From an uncultured Ruminococcus sp. (lineage in GTDB: Bacteria; Bacillota; Clostridia; Oscillospirales; Acutalibacteraceae), in NCBI GenBank assembly GCA_902802105.1, contig CADCKR010000003.1, positions 42,205 through 106,204 on the forward strand: 64,000 bases of DNA. Reading direction: 5' to 3'. The first letter of the stretch is position 1. The number at the start of each line of letters is the position of its first letter. This document shows, piece by piece, positions 23,211 through 31,555 of the stretch. A program made the position numbers and the translations under genes. Below the pieces are notes generated by a model. The model was not told where the DNA came from, did not search any database, and saw only the letters and a program-made list of their open reading frames with translations.

Positions 23211-23769
23211 AAAGCTGAAACGTGAAAAGCGGTATCGAGCCTGCAACAGGTATTGCGATAAAGCCGCAGATTATGCCTATAGCCATGCCTGCAAGAACAT
23301 CTGTAGGATAGTGCACCAGCAGGTAGAGCCTTGAAAACGAGATCATAGCAGCATACATCGTCACAGCGGGCGCAAGCACGGGACACATACACATTGTTAC
23401 CGCTGCAACGGCAAATGATGCTGTAGTGTGGCCTGACGGAAATGAATAATGCGGCGGGTTTTCAATGAGAAGATATTCCTCATACGCCTTTTTGCATGGT
23501 CTGACACGCTTGACAATATGTTTGATTGTAAGTTCACCGCTGAGAGAAGCAATGCCCATTGCTGCAAGCATCGTAAATCCCGTCAGCCTCCATTGGTTCA
23601 TCAGCAGAAACGGGACGCAGAGTGCAAACCAGACAAGGCCGTTGTCACCCGTAGCCGTGATGTAAACCATAAGTATGTTAAGGAATGGCGTATGCCTTTT
23701 TGCAAGACCTGCAAGCATTCGGTCATCCCAGGCTTGAATCCTATCGAGCATATATTTCACCGTCCACAA
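23209..23769 (-). CDS. PAP2-family membrane phosphatase
   Basis: 186 residues of the type 2 phosphatidic acid phosphatase family; hydrolyses lipid phosphates such as undecaprenyl pyrophosphate or phosphatidate at the outer face of the membrane. All three signature blocks are present: KHIVKRVRP (83-91), PSGHT (111-115) and SRLYLLVHYPTD (146-157). Several hydrophobic spans surround them. Promoter at 23782-23810. Which lipid it uses is not clear. Confidence 0.9.
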   Translation of the reverse strand: MWTVKYMLDRIQAWDDRMLAGLAKRHTPFLNILMVYITATGDNGLVWFALCVPFLLMNQWRLTGFTMLAAMGIASLSGELTIKHIVKRVRPCKKAYEEYLLIENPPHYSFPSGHTTASFAVAAVTMCMCPVLAPAVTMYAAMISFSRLYLLVHYPTDVLAGMAIGIICGFIAIPVAGSIPLFTFQL

Positions 23770-23781
23770 TATATCACGTTA

Positions 23782-23810
23782 ATTATAGCATATTATGTTC
23801 TGTTTTTCAA
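23782..23810 (-). promoter_or_regulatory. PAP2 gene promoter
   Basis: TTGAAA (23805-23810) and TATAAT (23782-23787) with 17 bases between, on the minus strand, close to the ATG. Confidence 0.7.
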
Positions 23811-23851
23811 ACCTTTAGGATAAATTTAATTGTCAAACATGAAATTTTTTG

Positions 23852-23930
23852 ATAAAAAATTCCCTCACGGAAAGTGCTTCATTATTTCCTGACCGAAACG
23901 GCTGTCGGCGGAAAGCACCTTCCATGAGGG
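23852..23930 (-). terminator. spoVM terminator
   Basis: On the minus strand an 18-bp stem (23913-23930 with 23862-23879) forms with two G-U pairs and no gaps, followed by AATTTTTTATC. The G-U pairs favour RNA from this strand. It begins 5 bases after the spoVM stop. Confidence 0.85.
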
Positions 23931-23935
23931 AGAGA

Positions 23936-24046
23936 TCACCTTACTGTAGTGAGCGGTTCCTGTGCAGCGGACTGCTTTTTAATACCGAACATTCTCCTGA
24001 GAAAGAAGCTCCAGAACTTAGGGTTATCAACAACTACAAACTTCAT
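23936..24046 (-). CDS. spoVM: stage V sporulation protein SpoVM
   Basis: 36-residue amphipathic peptide beginning MKFVVVDNPKFWSFFLRRMF. B. subtilis SpoVM (26 residues) has the same layout: MKF, a short beta-like stretch, a Pro-Lys-Phe turn (here Pro9-Lys10-Phe11), a hydrophobic helix with Arg, then a charged end. It marks the convex forespore membrane and recruits SpoIVA for coat assembly. AAAGGGG lies 8-9 bases upstream and a strong terminator follows. It stands just downstream of thiN, as spoVM does in Bacillus. The extra 10 C-terminal residues are unusual. The gene is too short for normal gene callers. Confidence 0.82.
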   Translation of the reverse strand: MKFVVVDNPKFWSFFLRRMFGIKKQSAAQEPLTTVR

Positions 24047-24061
24047 AAATAAGTACCCCTT

Positions 24062-24211
24062 TCAGAATCTGCGGCAAGGTGAAGCCACAAAGCTTGTCAC
24101 GACCAGCAGCACTGTCACGACAACGGCCACCCAGCAGGCAGGCAGCAGACTTGACACAAGCAGTCCCATGCTGAACGCAAGAATCGTTTTATTTCCTCTC
24201 CGACATCTCAT
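24062..24211 (-). CDS. small membrane peptide encoded upstream of spoVM
   Basis: 49 residues starting MRCRRGNK, then one or two hydrophobic segments (about 10-27 and 27-44) and an Arg-rich end (PCRRF). A GGAGGA site is 8 bases before the ATG, and its stop is 15 bases from the spoVM start, so the two share a transcript between the thiN terminator and the spoVM terminator. I do not recognise a family. The location suggests a role in sporulation, by association only. Confidence 0.6.
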   Translation of the reverse strand: MRCRRGNKTILAFSMGLLVSSLLPACWVAVVVTVLLVVTSFVASPCRRF

Positions 24212-24307
24212 AGTCAATTCCTCCGGCTTGTTTTTATTACCAGCAGTGCTGCGGCGCTTACAGTAACATAATATACAAGACGGACAATGTTTGACACAGC
24301 TTCCTGT

Positions 24308-24377
24308 AAAAAAATTTCCGGCACAGCGGATATTTCACTGAGGGGCATATACCATGACTATTGCATTTCCGCTGTGC
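24308..24377 (-). terminator. terminator of the yicC-thiN operon
   Basis: GCACAGCGGA (24321-24330) pairs with TCCGCTGTGC (24368-24377), followed on the minus strand by CGGAAATTTTTTT. One arm and most of the loop lie inside the end of thiN. Confidence 0.75.
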
Positions 24378-24988
24378 AGAATAACGCAGGCGCTTTCCGA
24401 TATCACCGTGTTGCTTGTGCCCATCGGAAAATCAGCATGGAGCACCGTATTTTCGGCTTTGTAAAGGAACCCTTTAAGCGTAACGGTGCAGCTTTCACAT
24501 CCGAAAGGAAACACCGCAAAGCCGCAGCCGTTCTTTTCTGCGATATGCATTAATTCATCAATGCCGTTTTTGCAGGCGATCACAGAAATACTGCTGTTTT
24601 TGTCCATTATAGTGCCTCTGCCGCCGTGCTGCGCAATAAAAAGCAGAGCCGAATAATTTGCAAAGGTATGGTCTGTTCTGCCGCCCGTCATGCCAAGCAG
24701 CACAAAGTCACGGTACCCTCTGTCAAGGCATTCCCTTATACAGCTCATCGTGTCGGTATCGTCCTTCATCACAGGCAGCAGTTTTATCTCACAGCCGCAG
24801 CCATCCGGATATTCCGATGAATCAAAGTCGCCTATCAGAAGTCCGGGCTTTATACCGGCTTTTTCGGCAAAGACATAGCCGCCGTCCGCGCATACTACGA
24901 AATCATCGTCTCTCACCGCCCTGCGGATAAAGTCAACATCCGTTTCCGGCGATGCGCCTATGATAACACATCTATGCAACAATGACAC
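24335..24988 (-). CDS. thiN: thiamine diphosphokinase
   Basis: About 215 residues; transfers pyrophosphate from ATP to thiamine to give the cofactor TPP. Family motifs: CADGG near 34, LLIGDFDS near 50, DDTDTM near 76, and LLGMTGGRTDHTFANYSAL near 98-115. The frame opens at a GTG (24988), but a TTG two or three codons later sits better behind GAGGG, so the exact start is open. Last gene of the large housekeeping operon, next to rsgA as in Bacillus (rpe, which lies between them there, is missing). Confidence 0.93.
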   Translation of the reverse strand: MSLLHRCVIIGASPETDVDFIRRAVRDDDFVVCADGGYVFAEKAGIKPGLLIGDFDSSEYPDGCGCEIKLLPVMKDDTDTMSCIRECLDRGYRDFVLLGMTGGRTDHTFANYSALLFIAQHGGRGTIMDKNSSISVIACKNGIDELMHIAEKNGCGFAVFPFGCESCTVTLKGFLYKAENTVLHADFPMGTSNTVISESACVILHSGNAIVMVYAPQ

Positions 24989-24994
24989 CCTCTT

Positions 24995-25891
24995 TTACTG
25001 TTTGCTTTTTTTAGCCGCCCATTCAGGGATATCCTTCACCTCGTCATACATAGCCCTGTAGCTGTTGTGCCTTGACTTTGAAATAATGCCGCTTTCAACA
25101 GCTTCAATAACTGCGCAGCCCTTCTCGACCGTATGTGTGCAGGTCGTGAAGCGGCACTTTGTCAGATACTCGCCAAACTCCGGAAAGCACGAGGCTATCT
25201 CATCACATTTTATTACCTCGTATCTTTCGATATCTACCGTTGAAAATCCGGGTGTATCGGCAACATAGCCGCCGCCCACCTTGTAAAGCTCACTGTGGCG
25301 GGTCGTGTGCCTGCCCCTGCCAAGCTTGCGGCTTATCTGAGCAGTTTCTATGTTCAGCTCAGGAAAGAGCGAATTCAGCAGCGATGACTTGCCTACGCCC
25401 GTGTTGCCGGTGAATGCGGATATCTTCCCGTCAAGCAGAGAAATAAGCTCCTGCTTGTCACAAGGCGAATGGATACTGTAGGTCATTGCTTTGATGCCTG
25501 CTTTTTTGTAGATATCAATAAGTCCGCTGCAGTCGCCGAGGTCGGATTTTGTAAACACAACTATAGGCTCAATGCCCTTTTCAACAGCAACAGCGGTTAT
25601 CTTATCAATTATAAGCGTACTCGGAGCCGGCTCGCAAACCGAAGCCACAATAAACAGTCTGTCAAGGTTTGCAAGCGGCGGTCTTATCAGGGTGTTCTTA
25701 CGGGGAAGTATGTTATCCACCGAAGCAGTGCCGTCATCATAGACAGATATTTCCGCACGGTCGCCCACAACAGGACTTACACCCTTCTTTCTGAACACAC
25801 CTCTTGCTTTGCACTCATAAAGCAAACCGGCGACTTCTACATAGTAGAAGCCGCTGATCGCCTTAACTATCAATCCAGTTAAGTTTTTCAT
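24995..25891 (-). CDS. rsgA: small ribosomal subunit biogenesis GTPase RsgA
   Basis: 298 residues, circularly permuted GTPase that checks late 30S assembly. An N-terminal OB fold (1-65) leads to G4 TKSD (114-117), then the P-loop TGNTGVGKSS (161-170) and G3 DTPG (212-215), the permuted order. The C-terminal zinc knuckle has Cys246, Cys251, His253 and Cys259. In the operon between prkC and thiN; in Bacillus RsgA is a PrkC substrate. Confidence 0.97.
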   Translation of the reverse strand: MKNLTGLIVKAISGFYYVEVAGLLYECKARGVFRKKGVSPVVGDRAEISVYDDGTASVDNILPRKNTLIRPPLANLDRLFIVASVCEPAPSTLIIDKITAVAVEKGIEPIVVFTKSDLGDCSGLIDIYKKAGIKAMTYSIHSPCDKQELISLLDGKISAFTGNTGVGKSSLLNSLFPELNIETAQISRKLGRGRHTTRHSELYKVGGGYVADTPGFSTVDIERYEVIKCDEIASCFPEFGEYLTKCRFTTCTHTVEKGCAVIEAVESGIISKSRHNSYRAMYDEVKDIPEWAAKKSKQ

Positions 25892-25912
25892 ATCAAATTA
25901 CCATGCTGAGGA

Positions 25913-28318
25913 TCATTCGCTGTCCTCAGGCTCTTCATCAGATTCCTCGAAGAAGCTCTCTTCTTCGGACTCCTCACTGCTCTCAGCAGGCTCTTCTGAG
26001 CTTTCATCACTGTTCTCTGACGGCTCACCGGAGCTTTCCTCAGACGGTAAAGAAGAAAGCTCGACATAAGACATTGCAACCTCGTCAATATCCTTTATAG
26101 CCTGCTCAAGCAGCGCATCGACAAGGCTCTTGGAAGTAGCGTCGAAGATAGCGCCCGAATAGGTCTTTTCCTTATCGTCATAGCTGCCGTAAAGTGCAAC
26201 TGTCTGATTTACCGCAGTAATAGCGCGCTTGCGTACATCAAGATCGCTGATAGAAGGGAATGTGTAGCCTGCTGCATAAACAAGCAGTTCATTATACTTT
26301 TCTATCTTGTAGTCCATGTAGCTAGGCTGCTTTACCTCATAGTTGGTGTCAAGATATGTTCTTGCAACAGTCTGGTTCTTGAAGTCAAACACAAGTGTTT
26401 CGTATCTCTTGCCGTCTATCATAACAGTGATCTGCTTCTGATCGTTCACGGCTCCGTCCGGCTCAAGATGTACAGTTACCTTATTGCCTTCGCCGGGGAT
26501 AATACTGTCAAATTCCTTCAGAGTGGTATTCTTGCCGTCAGCCTCGTTCTGAATGATCTTGACGCTTATTGATGCATACTCATCAGCAGGAAGGTCAACG
26601 TCATAATCAAGAGCTTTTCTGATCTTGCTGCCGTCGCTTACCTGAATGGTTATCTTTCTCTTGGTGATCTTGTTGCCGGGCAGAGGATCGGTACCGATCA
26701 CAGTACCTGCATCAAGTGCGCTTGCGACCATAGCCTTCTCTGTATTGAAGCCAAGAGCTTCAAGGTTAGCCTTTGCCATGTCGAAGCTCAGACCTGTAAC
26801 ACTCGGTATCTCTATCTTCTCCGGTGCAGGGCCTGCGCTGATAATAAGGGTTATCGTAGTATCAACATACTGCTGTGTGCCCTCCTGAGGAGTTGAGTCG
26901 ATAACATAGCCTGCGGCAACGTCTGTACTGTAGACTCTCTGCTCGTCATGCTTTGTAAAGCCCTTGGCTTCAAGCTTCTCGATAGCCTTCTGCTCCTGAT
27001 AGTTCTTTACCTTGGGAACCTCGACCTTTTTCTTATTGGTATATACAGTCAGCTTGATGGTCGCATTTTCCTTGATCTTCTTTGTGCCTGCCTCTGGATC
27101 CTGAGCGGTAACAACATTCGGAGTATCGCCCTCGTTGGTGTCGATTATCCTGAAATTGAACTTGTAGGCCTTGTTGCCTGTTACTTCTTCAATATTCTTG
27201 CCTATAAGATTCGGCACATCGACCGTTTCAGCTTCGGTCTGCTTTGCAAGGTTCTGAACTATAAGCACGAAGAAGAATATCAGAGCCGCCACAACAAGCA
27301 TACTTACAAGAACGGTTATCCACTTGACAACAGACTTTGACTTGGACGTCGGAACATCGTCATCATATCCGCCGAAATCACTGTTGTATACAGCCGCAGG
27401 TGCCGCAGGCTTCTGTGCTGCCGCGCCAAGCGACTCAATGTACTTTGTCGGCGCACCGTCCTCAAAATAGTTATAGTTGAAGCGTGTAGTCGGATCCTTG
27501 CGGAATATTTCTATAGCTTCAAGCATCTCTCTTGCGCTTTCGTAACGCTGACGCGGCTCTTTGCGCATAGCTCTGAGGGTTATCTCTTCAAGACCCTCCG
27601 GAATTCTGCTGTTTATCTCTCTCGGCGGCTTGGGATCATTCTGCAGCTGCATTATAGCCACCGAAACCGCGCTGTCAGCATCAAACGGGAGCTTGCCCGT
27701 GAGCATCTCATAGAGCATTACACCGACCGAATAAATATCGGCCTTGCCGTCTGTTACACTTCCCTTTGCCTGCTCAGGCGCTATGTAGTGCACCGAACCG
27801 ATAGCATTCTTTGTCATGGTGCGGGTATCGTTTGTTGTGACAAGCGCAATACCGAAGTCCGTCACCTTGATGGTTCCGTCCTGAAGAAGCATGATATTCT
27901 GCGGCTTTACGTCCCTGTGTACAACACCCTTTTCGTGAGCGTGCTGCAAAGCCTGAAGTATCTGCACCGTAAAGTGCACTGCTTCCTTCCATGAGATCAC
28001 ATTCTGCTGTCCGATATACTCTTTAAGGGTAATGCCGTCAATGTACTCCATGACGATATACTGTATCCTGTCGCCGAAGCTTACATCATACACCTTTACG
28101 ATATTCGGATGCGAAAGCACTGCAATAGCCTTGGATTCATTCTTGAAGCGTCTGATAAAATCCTCGTTGCCGAGAAATTCATCCTTCAATATCTTTATGG
28201 CAACAGTCTTGTCGTCTATATTGTCATAGGCCTTATACACCATCGCCATGCCGCCGACGCCTATCAGCTCCTGGATCTCGTATCTTCCGTCAAGTCTTTT
28301 GCCGGTATATTTGTCCAT
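25913..28318 (-). CDS. prkC: PASTA-domain serine/threonine kinase PrkC
   Basis: 801-residue Hanks-type membrane kinase that senses muropeptides and beta-lactams through external PASTA domains. Kinase domain 12-275: Lys42 in VAIK, HRDVKPQN (134-141), DFG (154-156). One membrane span near 332-356. Three PASTA domains follow (about 362-427, 428-494 and 495-563). The C-terminal 240 residues are unusual: an Ig-like beta segment, a helical segment with conserved-looking tyrosines, and a Ser/Glu tail (about 755-801). Adjacent to its phosphatase, as in most Firmicutes. Confidence 0.96.
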   Translation of the reverse strand: MDKYTGKRLDGRYEIQELIGVGGMAMVYKAYDNIDDKTVAIKILKDEFLGNEDFIRRFKNESKAIAVLSHPNIVKVYDVSFGDRIQYIVMEYIDGITLKEYIGQQNVISWKEAVHFTVQILQALQHAHEKGVVHRDVKPQNIMLLQDGTIKVTDFGIALVTTNDTRTMTKNAIGSVHYIAPEQAKGSVTDGKADIYSVGVMLYEMLTGKLPFDADSAVSVAIMQLQNDPKPPREINSRIPEGLEEITLRAMRKEPRQRYESAREMLEAIEIFRKDPTTRFNYNYFEDGAPTKYIESLGAAAQKPAAPAAVYNSDFGGYDDDVPTSKSKSVVKWITVLVSMLVVAALIFFFVLIVQNLAKQTEAETVDVPNLIGKNIEEVTGNKAYKFNFRIIDTNEGDTPNVVTAQDPEAGTKKIKENATIKLTVYTNKKKVEVPKVKNYQEQKAIEKLEAKGFTKHDEQRVYSTDVAAGYVIDSTPQEGTQQYVDTTITLIISAGPAPEKIEIPSVTGLSFDMAKANLEALGFNTEKAMVASALDAGTVIGTDPLPGNKITKRKITIQVSDGSKIRKALDYDVDLPADEYASISVKIIQNEADGKNTTLKEFDSIIPGEGNKVTVHLEPDGAVNDQKQITVMIDGKRYETLVFDFKNQTVARTYLDTNYEVKQPSYMDYKIEKYNELLVYAAGYTFPSISDLDVRKRAITAVNQTVALYGSYDDKEKTYSGAIFDATSKSLVDALLEQAIKDIDEVAMSYVELSSLPSEESSGEPSENSDESSEEPAESSEESEEESFFEESDEEPEDSE

Positions 28319-28340
28319 AAAAAAACTCCTTCCAATTTGC

Positions 28341-29069
28341 TCAGCCTTCTATAAGGGCGACCGTGATGTTGTCTCTGCCGCCCTGTTCCTTTGCCGCGTT
28401 TATCAGATTTGAAACAAGCTCATCGCCCGAAACGCCCTGCATCAGACCAAGCAGCTGTTCATCGCTGAAATAGCCGCACAGACCGTCCGTGCATATCATA
28501 AGTATACTTTCCTCAGGAAAATCGGCAGTGTTATAGTCCGTATGGAGATACGGCTCAACGCCGAGAGCCCTTGTGATGATATTCCTGTTCGGGTGCGACC
28601 TTGCCTGCTCATCGGTGATCTGTCCTGCGCTTACAAGCTCCTGCACCACAGAATGATCCGTAGTTATGCGGAAGATCCTGTCGCGGTTCACAAGATAAGC
28701 CCTGCTGTCGCCTGCATGGACAACATAGAGCCGACGGTCCCTTGCAACTGCGCAGACAACGGTCGTTCCCATGCCGTAGAGGGTGCTGTCCTCCATTGAC
28801 ATATCGAACACCCTCAGGTTTGCTTCCCCGACAGCATATTCCATTATATCGCGGATCTCGTCTTCTGTCATGCCGGGTCTGTACAAGCCGGTAAGCTTTT
28901 CTGAGATAGTGTCGGCAGCCACGGTGCTTGCAGTACAGCCGCCGTTAGCTCCGCCCATGCCGTCGCAGACAACAGCCCACACGGCATTATCCGGAAAAAC
29001 TCCCGTCTTATAGTAATCCTGATTTGAATCTCGAGTAAGTCCTATATCACTTCCCGAATAAACTCTCAT
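28341..29069 (-). CDS. prpC: PP2C-family protein phosphatase
   Basis: 242 residues, Mn-dependent Ser/Thr phosphatase that reverses PrkC. Metal-binding motifs SDIGLTRDSNQD at the start, VCDGMGGANGG near 35-45, GDSRAYL near 119-125, and GRDNITV near the end. It overlaps rlmN by 4 bases (ATGA) and lies 22 bases before prkC. Confidence 0.96.
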   Translation of the reverse strand: MRVYSGSDIGLTRDSNQDYYKTGVFPDNAVWAVVCDGMGGANGGCTASTVAADTISEKLTGLYRPGMTEDEIRDIMEYAVGEANLRVFDMSMEDSTLYGMGTTVVCAVARDRRLYVVHAGDSRAYLVNRDRIFRITTDHSVVQELVSAGQITDEQARSHPNRNIITRALGVEPYLHTDYNTADFPEESILMICTDGLCGYFSDEQLLGLMQGVSGDELVSNLINAAKEQGGRDNITVALIEG

Positions 29070-30103
29070 TCAGTTTTTTCCTCCTTTTTGTATGCCCGGC
29101 GCAGCTGTCCGCATGATGCGTTTATATCGCTGCCGAGCGTTCTTCTGACAGTGGCGGTTATTCCCGCCCTTTCGAGTACCGAGATAAAGCTCCTTATCCT
29201 GTCCTGCCGGCTTTTTTTGTAGCCAGTGCCGCCGACTGTATTGACAGGTATCAGGTTGACGTGGCATATCATTCCATGAAGCCTTGAAGCAAGCTCTGAC
29301 GCGCAGGCGTCACTGTCGTTTACGCCGTCGATCATAGCATACTCAAAGGATATCCTTCTGCCCGTCTTATCTATATAATACCGGCAAGCCTTCAGCAGCT
29401 CGCCGATGCCGTATTTTCTGTTTATTGGCATCGTCCTGCTCCTTATCTGGTCATTGGGAGCGTGAAGAGACACCGAAAGCGTGAGCTGCAGCTTCTCATC
29501 TGCAAGCTCGTAAATTTTCGGAACAACGCCGCAGGTCGAAAGCGATATGTGACGCATTCCTATATTCATTCCGTTTTCGCTGCCGACAAGCCTGAGAAAG
29601 CGCAGCACGTTGTCATAATTATCCAGCGGCTCGCCCATGCCCATCAGTACGATATTGGATATCCTTATGTCTGCGTCCTCCTGCTCAGCCCTTAGCTGCG
29701 CAAGCATTTCCGAAGCGGTAAGGTTCCGTGAAAATCCGCTTTTTCCTGTAGCGCAGAAGGTACAGCCCATCTTGCAGCCCACCTGTGTTGAGATGCAGCT
29801 CGTATATCCGTGGTGGTACTGCATGAGCACACTTTCTACTGCTTCGCCGTCCGGAAATGAGAGCAGATATTTTCTTGTACCATCATAAGCCGAAATCAAT
29901 TTTTTTTCAATACTTGCAAATGAGATATAGTAGTTTTTTACAAGTTTTTCTTTCAAAGACTTAGGTATATTAGTCATTTCGTCAAATGTTTTTACGCCCG
30001 ATTGCAGCCATTTATATACCTGTGCGGCACGATATGCCGGCTCTCCGAGTGAGAGCATCTCCTCCTTGAGCTCCTGCTCATACATGGAGCCTATATCCTT
30101 CAT
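29066..30103 (-). CDS. rlmN: 23S rRNA (adenine2503-C2)/tRNA methyltransferase RlmN
   Basis: 345-residue radical SAM enzyme that methylates C2 of A2503 in 23S rRNA and A37 in some tRNAs. The 4Fe-4S motif is GCKMGCTFCATG (CxxxCxxC), with GMGEPLDN after it and the methyl-carrying cysteine in the ASCGQLR segment near the C-terminus. Between rsmB (4-base gap) and prpC (4-base overlap). Confidence 0.97.
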   Translation of the reverse strand: MKDIGSMYEQELKEEMLSLGEPAYRAAQVYKWLQSGVKTFDEMTNIPKSLKEKLVKNYYISFASIEKKLISAYDGTRKYLLSFPDGEAVESVLMQYHHGYTSCISTQVGCKMGCTFCATGKSGFSRNLTASEMLAQLRAEQEDADIRISNIVLMGMGEPLDNYDNVLRFLRLVGSENGMNIGMRHISLSTCGVVPKIYELADEKLQLTLSVSLHAPNDQIRSRTMPINRKYGIGELLKACRYYIDKTGRRISFEYAMIDGVNDSDACASELASRLHGMICHVNLIPVNTVGGTGYKKSRQDRIRSFISVLERAGITATVRRTLGSDINASCGQLRRAYKKEEKTE

Positions 30104-30107
30104 TCTA

Positions 30108-31439
30108 TCACTTCCTTCTGAACAGACTGATGAAGAAGCCGTCCGTGCCGTTCTTCTCAGGGAAAAGCGTAAGCTCGTTTTCCGTTTCAGTATGCTTTCT
30201 TTCTATACCGTCCGGCAGCTTCAGCGCGGCAGGCTCAAAATCGCCGTGAGCTTCAAGAAAGCGGCGCGCATTGCCGTTATTTTCGGCCGGATTCAGCGTA
30301 CACGTTGAATACATCAGATAACCGCCGCTTTTTACGAACCTTGCAGCATTGCAGAGGATGGCATACTGTATCTCAGGCAGCTGATAAAGGCCAAGCTCCT
30401 TTTTATAGCGCAGCTCCGGCTTTCTGCGGATTATGCCCAGACCTGAGCACGGCACATCACAAAGCACCTTGTCTGCCTGAACAAATTCGCTTTGCGCCGC
30501 ATCTCCCGCCACGGCTTCAACTATGCTTATGCCAAGCCTTTCGGCGCCGCTCATCACAAGCCCCAGACGGGAGCTGTACTTGTCGCAGGCAGCGATCCTG
30601 CCTTTGCCGTCCATAAGCTCAGCACAGGTGAAGGTTTTTCCGCCCGGTGCTGCGCATACGTCAAGCAGAGTTTCATCCGGTCTTGGTGCAAGCATCATGC
30701 AGCAAAGCTGAGAAGCCGTATCCTGCACATGGAAAAGTCCCTCACGGTACTGTGCAAGCTGCTCAACAGCTCCTGCACCTGTAAGCATAAGGCAGTTTGA
30801 AAGCTTATCGGAATATTCCGCTCCTACACCCGAAGCTTCAAGGGATGCTTTCAGCTTTTCGGCGGTGGTTTTCAGGGTGTTTACCCTTATGCACAGCGGA
30901 GGTCTGCCGCTCAGTGCCTCCAGACTGCTCAGTGCAAGCTCATCGCCGTAGCTTTGACGCCAGAGCTTTATTATCTCTTCCGGACAGGAATATTTCACCG
31001 AGTAATACTTGTTTCTGCCCTTTTTAGGGTCAGGAAGCCTTATCGTCCCGTCCTTTGCGGCAGTTCTGAGTATACCGTTGACAAAACCGGCAGCCCTGTC
31101 AAAGCCCGCCTCACGGCAAAGCCCGACCGTTTCGTTTACAGCCGCCGCATTGCTGACGGCATCTGCAAAAAATATCTGATACAAGCCCATTCTCAGCATA
31201 ACCAAAGGAGCGTTCTCTATTTCTCCCAAAGGTATTTTTGAGCGGACAGCAATATTGTAATCAAGCAAAAGCTTGTTTTCAAGCACACCGTAAAAAAGCT
31301 TTGAGCAGAAAGCTTTATCCCTTCCGGAAAGAGAGCTTCCGGCAAGAAGCTTATCAAGTGCGATATTTGAATATGAACCGTCCTTTTCCACGCGCATAAG
31401 CGCAGAAAAAGCGGCTGATCTTGACGCTGTAGCCAACAA
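30108..31439 (-). CDS. rsmB: 16S rRNA (cytosine967-C5)-methyltransferase RsmB
   Basis: About 443 residues. An N-terminal NusB-like RNA-binding domain (SRSAAFSALMRVEKDGSYSNIALDK) leads to a Rossmann methyltransferase domain with LDVCAAPGGKT, the DVPCSGLGI cysteine (motif IV) and YSTCTLNPAEN (the catalytic cysteine, motif VI). The frame can extend to a GTG at 31481, but GGGAG lies 7 bases before the TTG at 31439 and the family begins at about that point, so I prefer the TTG. Confidence 0.93.
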   Translation of the reverse strand: MLATASRSAAFSALMRVEKDGSYSNIALDKLLAGSSLSGRDKAFCSKLFYGVLENKLLLDYNIAVRSKIPLGEIENAPLVMLRMGLYQIFFADAVSNAAAVNETVGLCREAGFDRAAGFVNGILRTAAKDGTIRLPDPKKGRNKYYSVKYSCPEEIIKLWRQSYGDELALSSLEALSGRPPLCIRVNTLKTTAEKLKASLEASGVGAEYSDKLSNCLMLTGAGAVEQLAQYREGLFHVQDTASQLCCMMLAPRPDETLLDVCAAPGGKTFTCAELMDGKGRIAACDKYSSRLGLVMSGAERLGISIVEAVAGDAAQSEFVQADKVLCDVPCSGLGIIRRKPELRYKKELGLYQLPEIQYAILCNAARFVKSGGYLMYSTCTLNPAENNGNARRFLEAHGDFEPAALKLPDGIERKHTETENELTLFPEKNGTDGFFISLFRRK

Positions 31440-31555
31440 GCTCACTCTCCCTTGCCCTGCTCCGGCTTTTGCGGGCAGCACTTTAATTAAAAATTCAGCG
31501 GATCTTTTTGCTGCGCTGCCTGCCGGAGAAAATTATTTTTCCCGGCATCACGCCG

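Noticed and set aside
20300-23800. Complete prophage
   Set aside because: Only lysis genes are present. No integrase, terminase, capsid, tail genes or attachment sites are seen.
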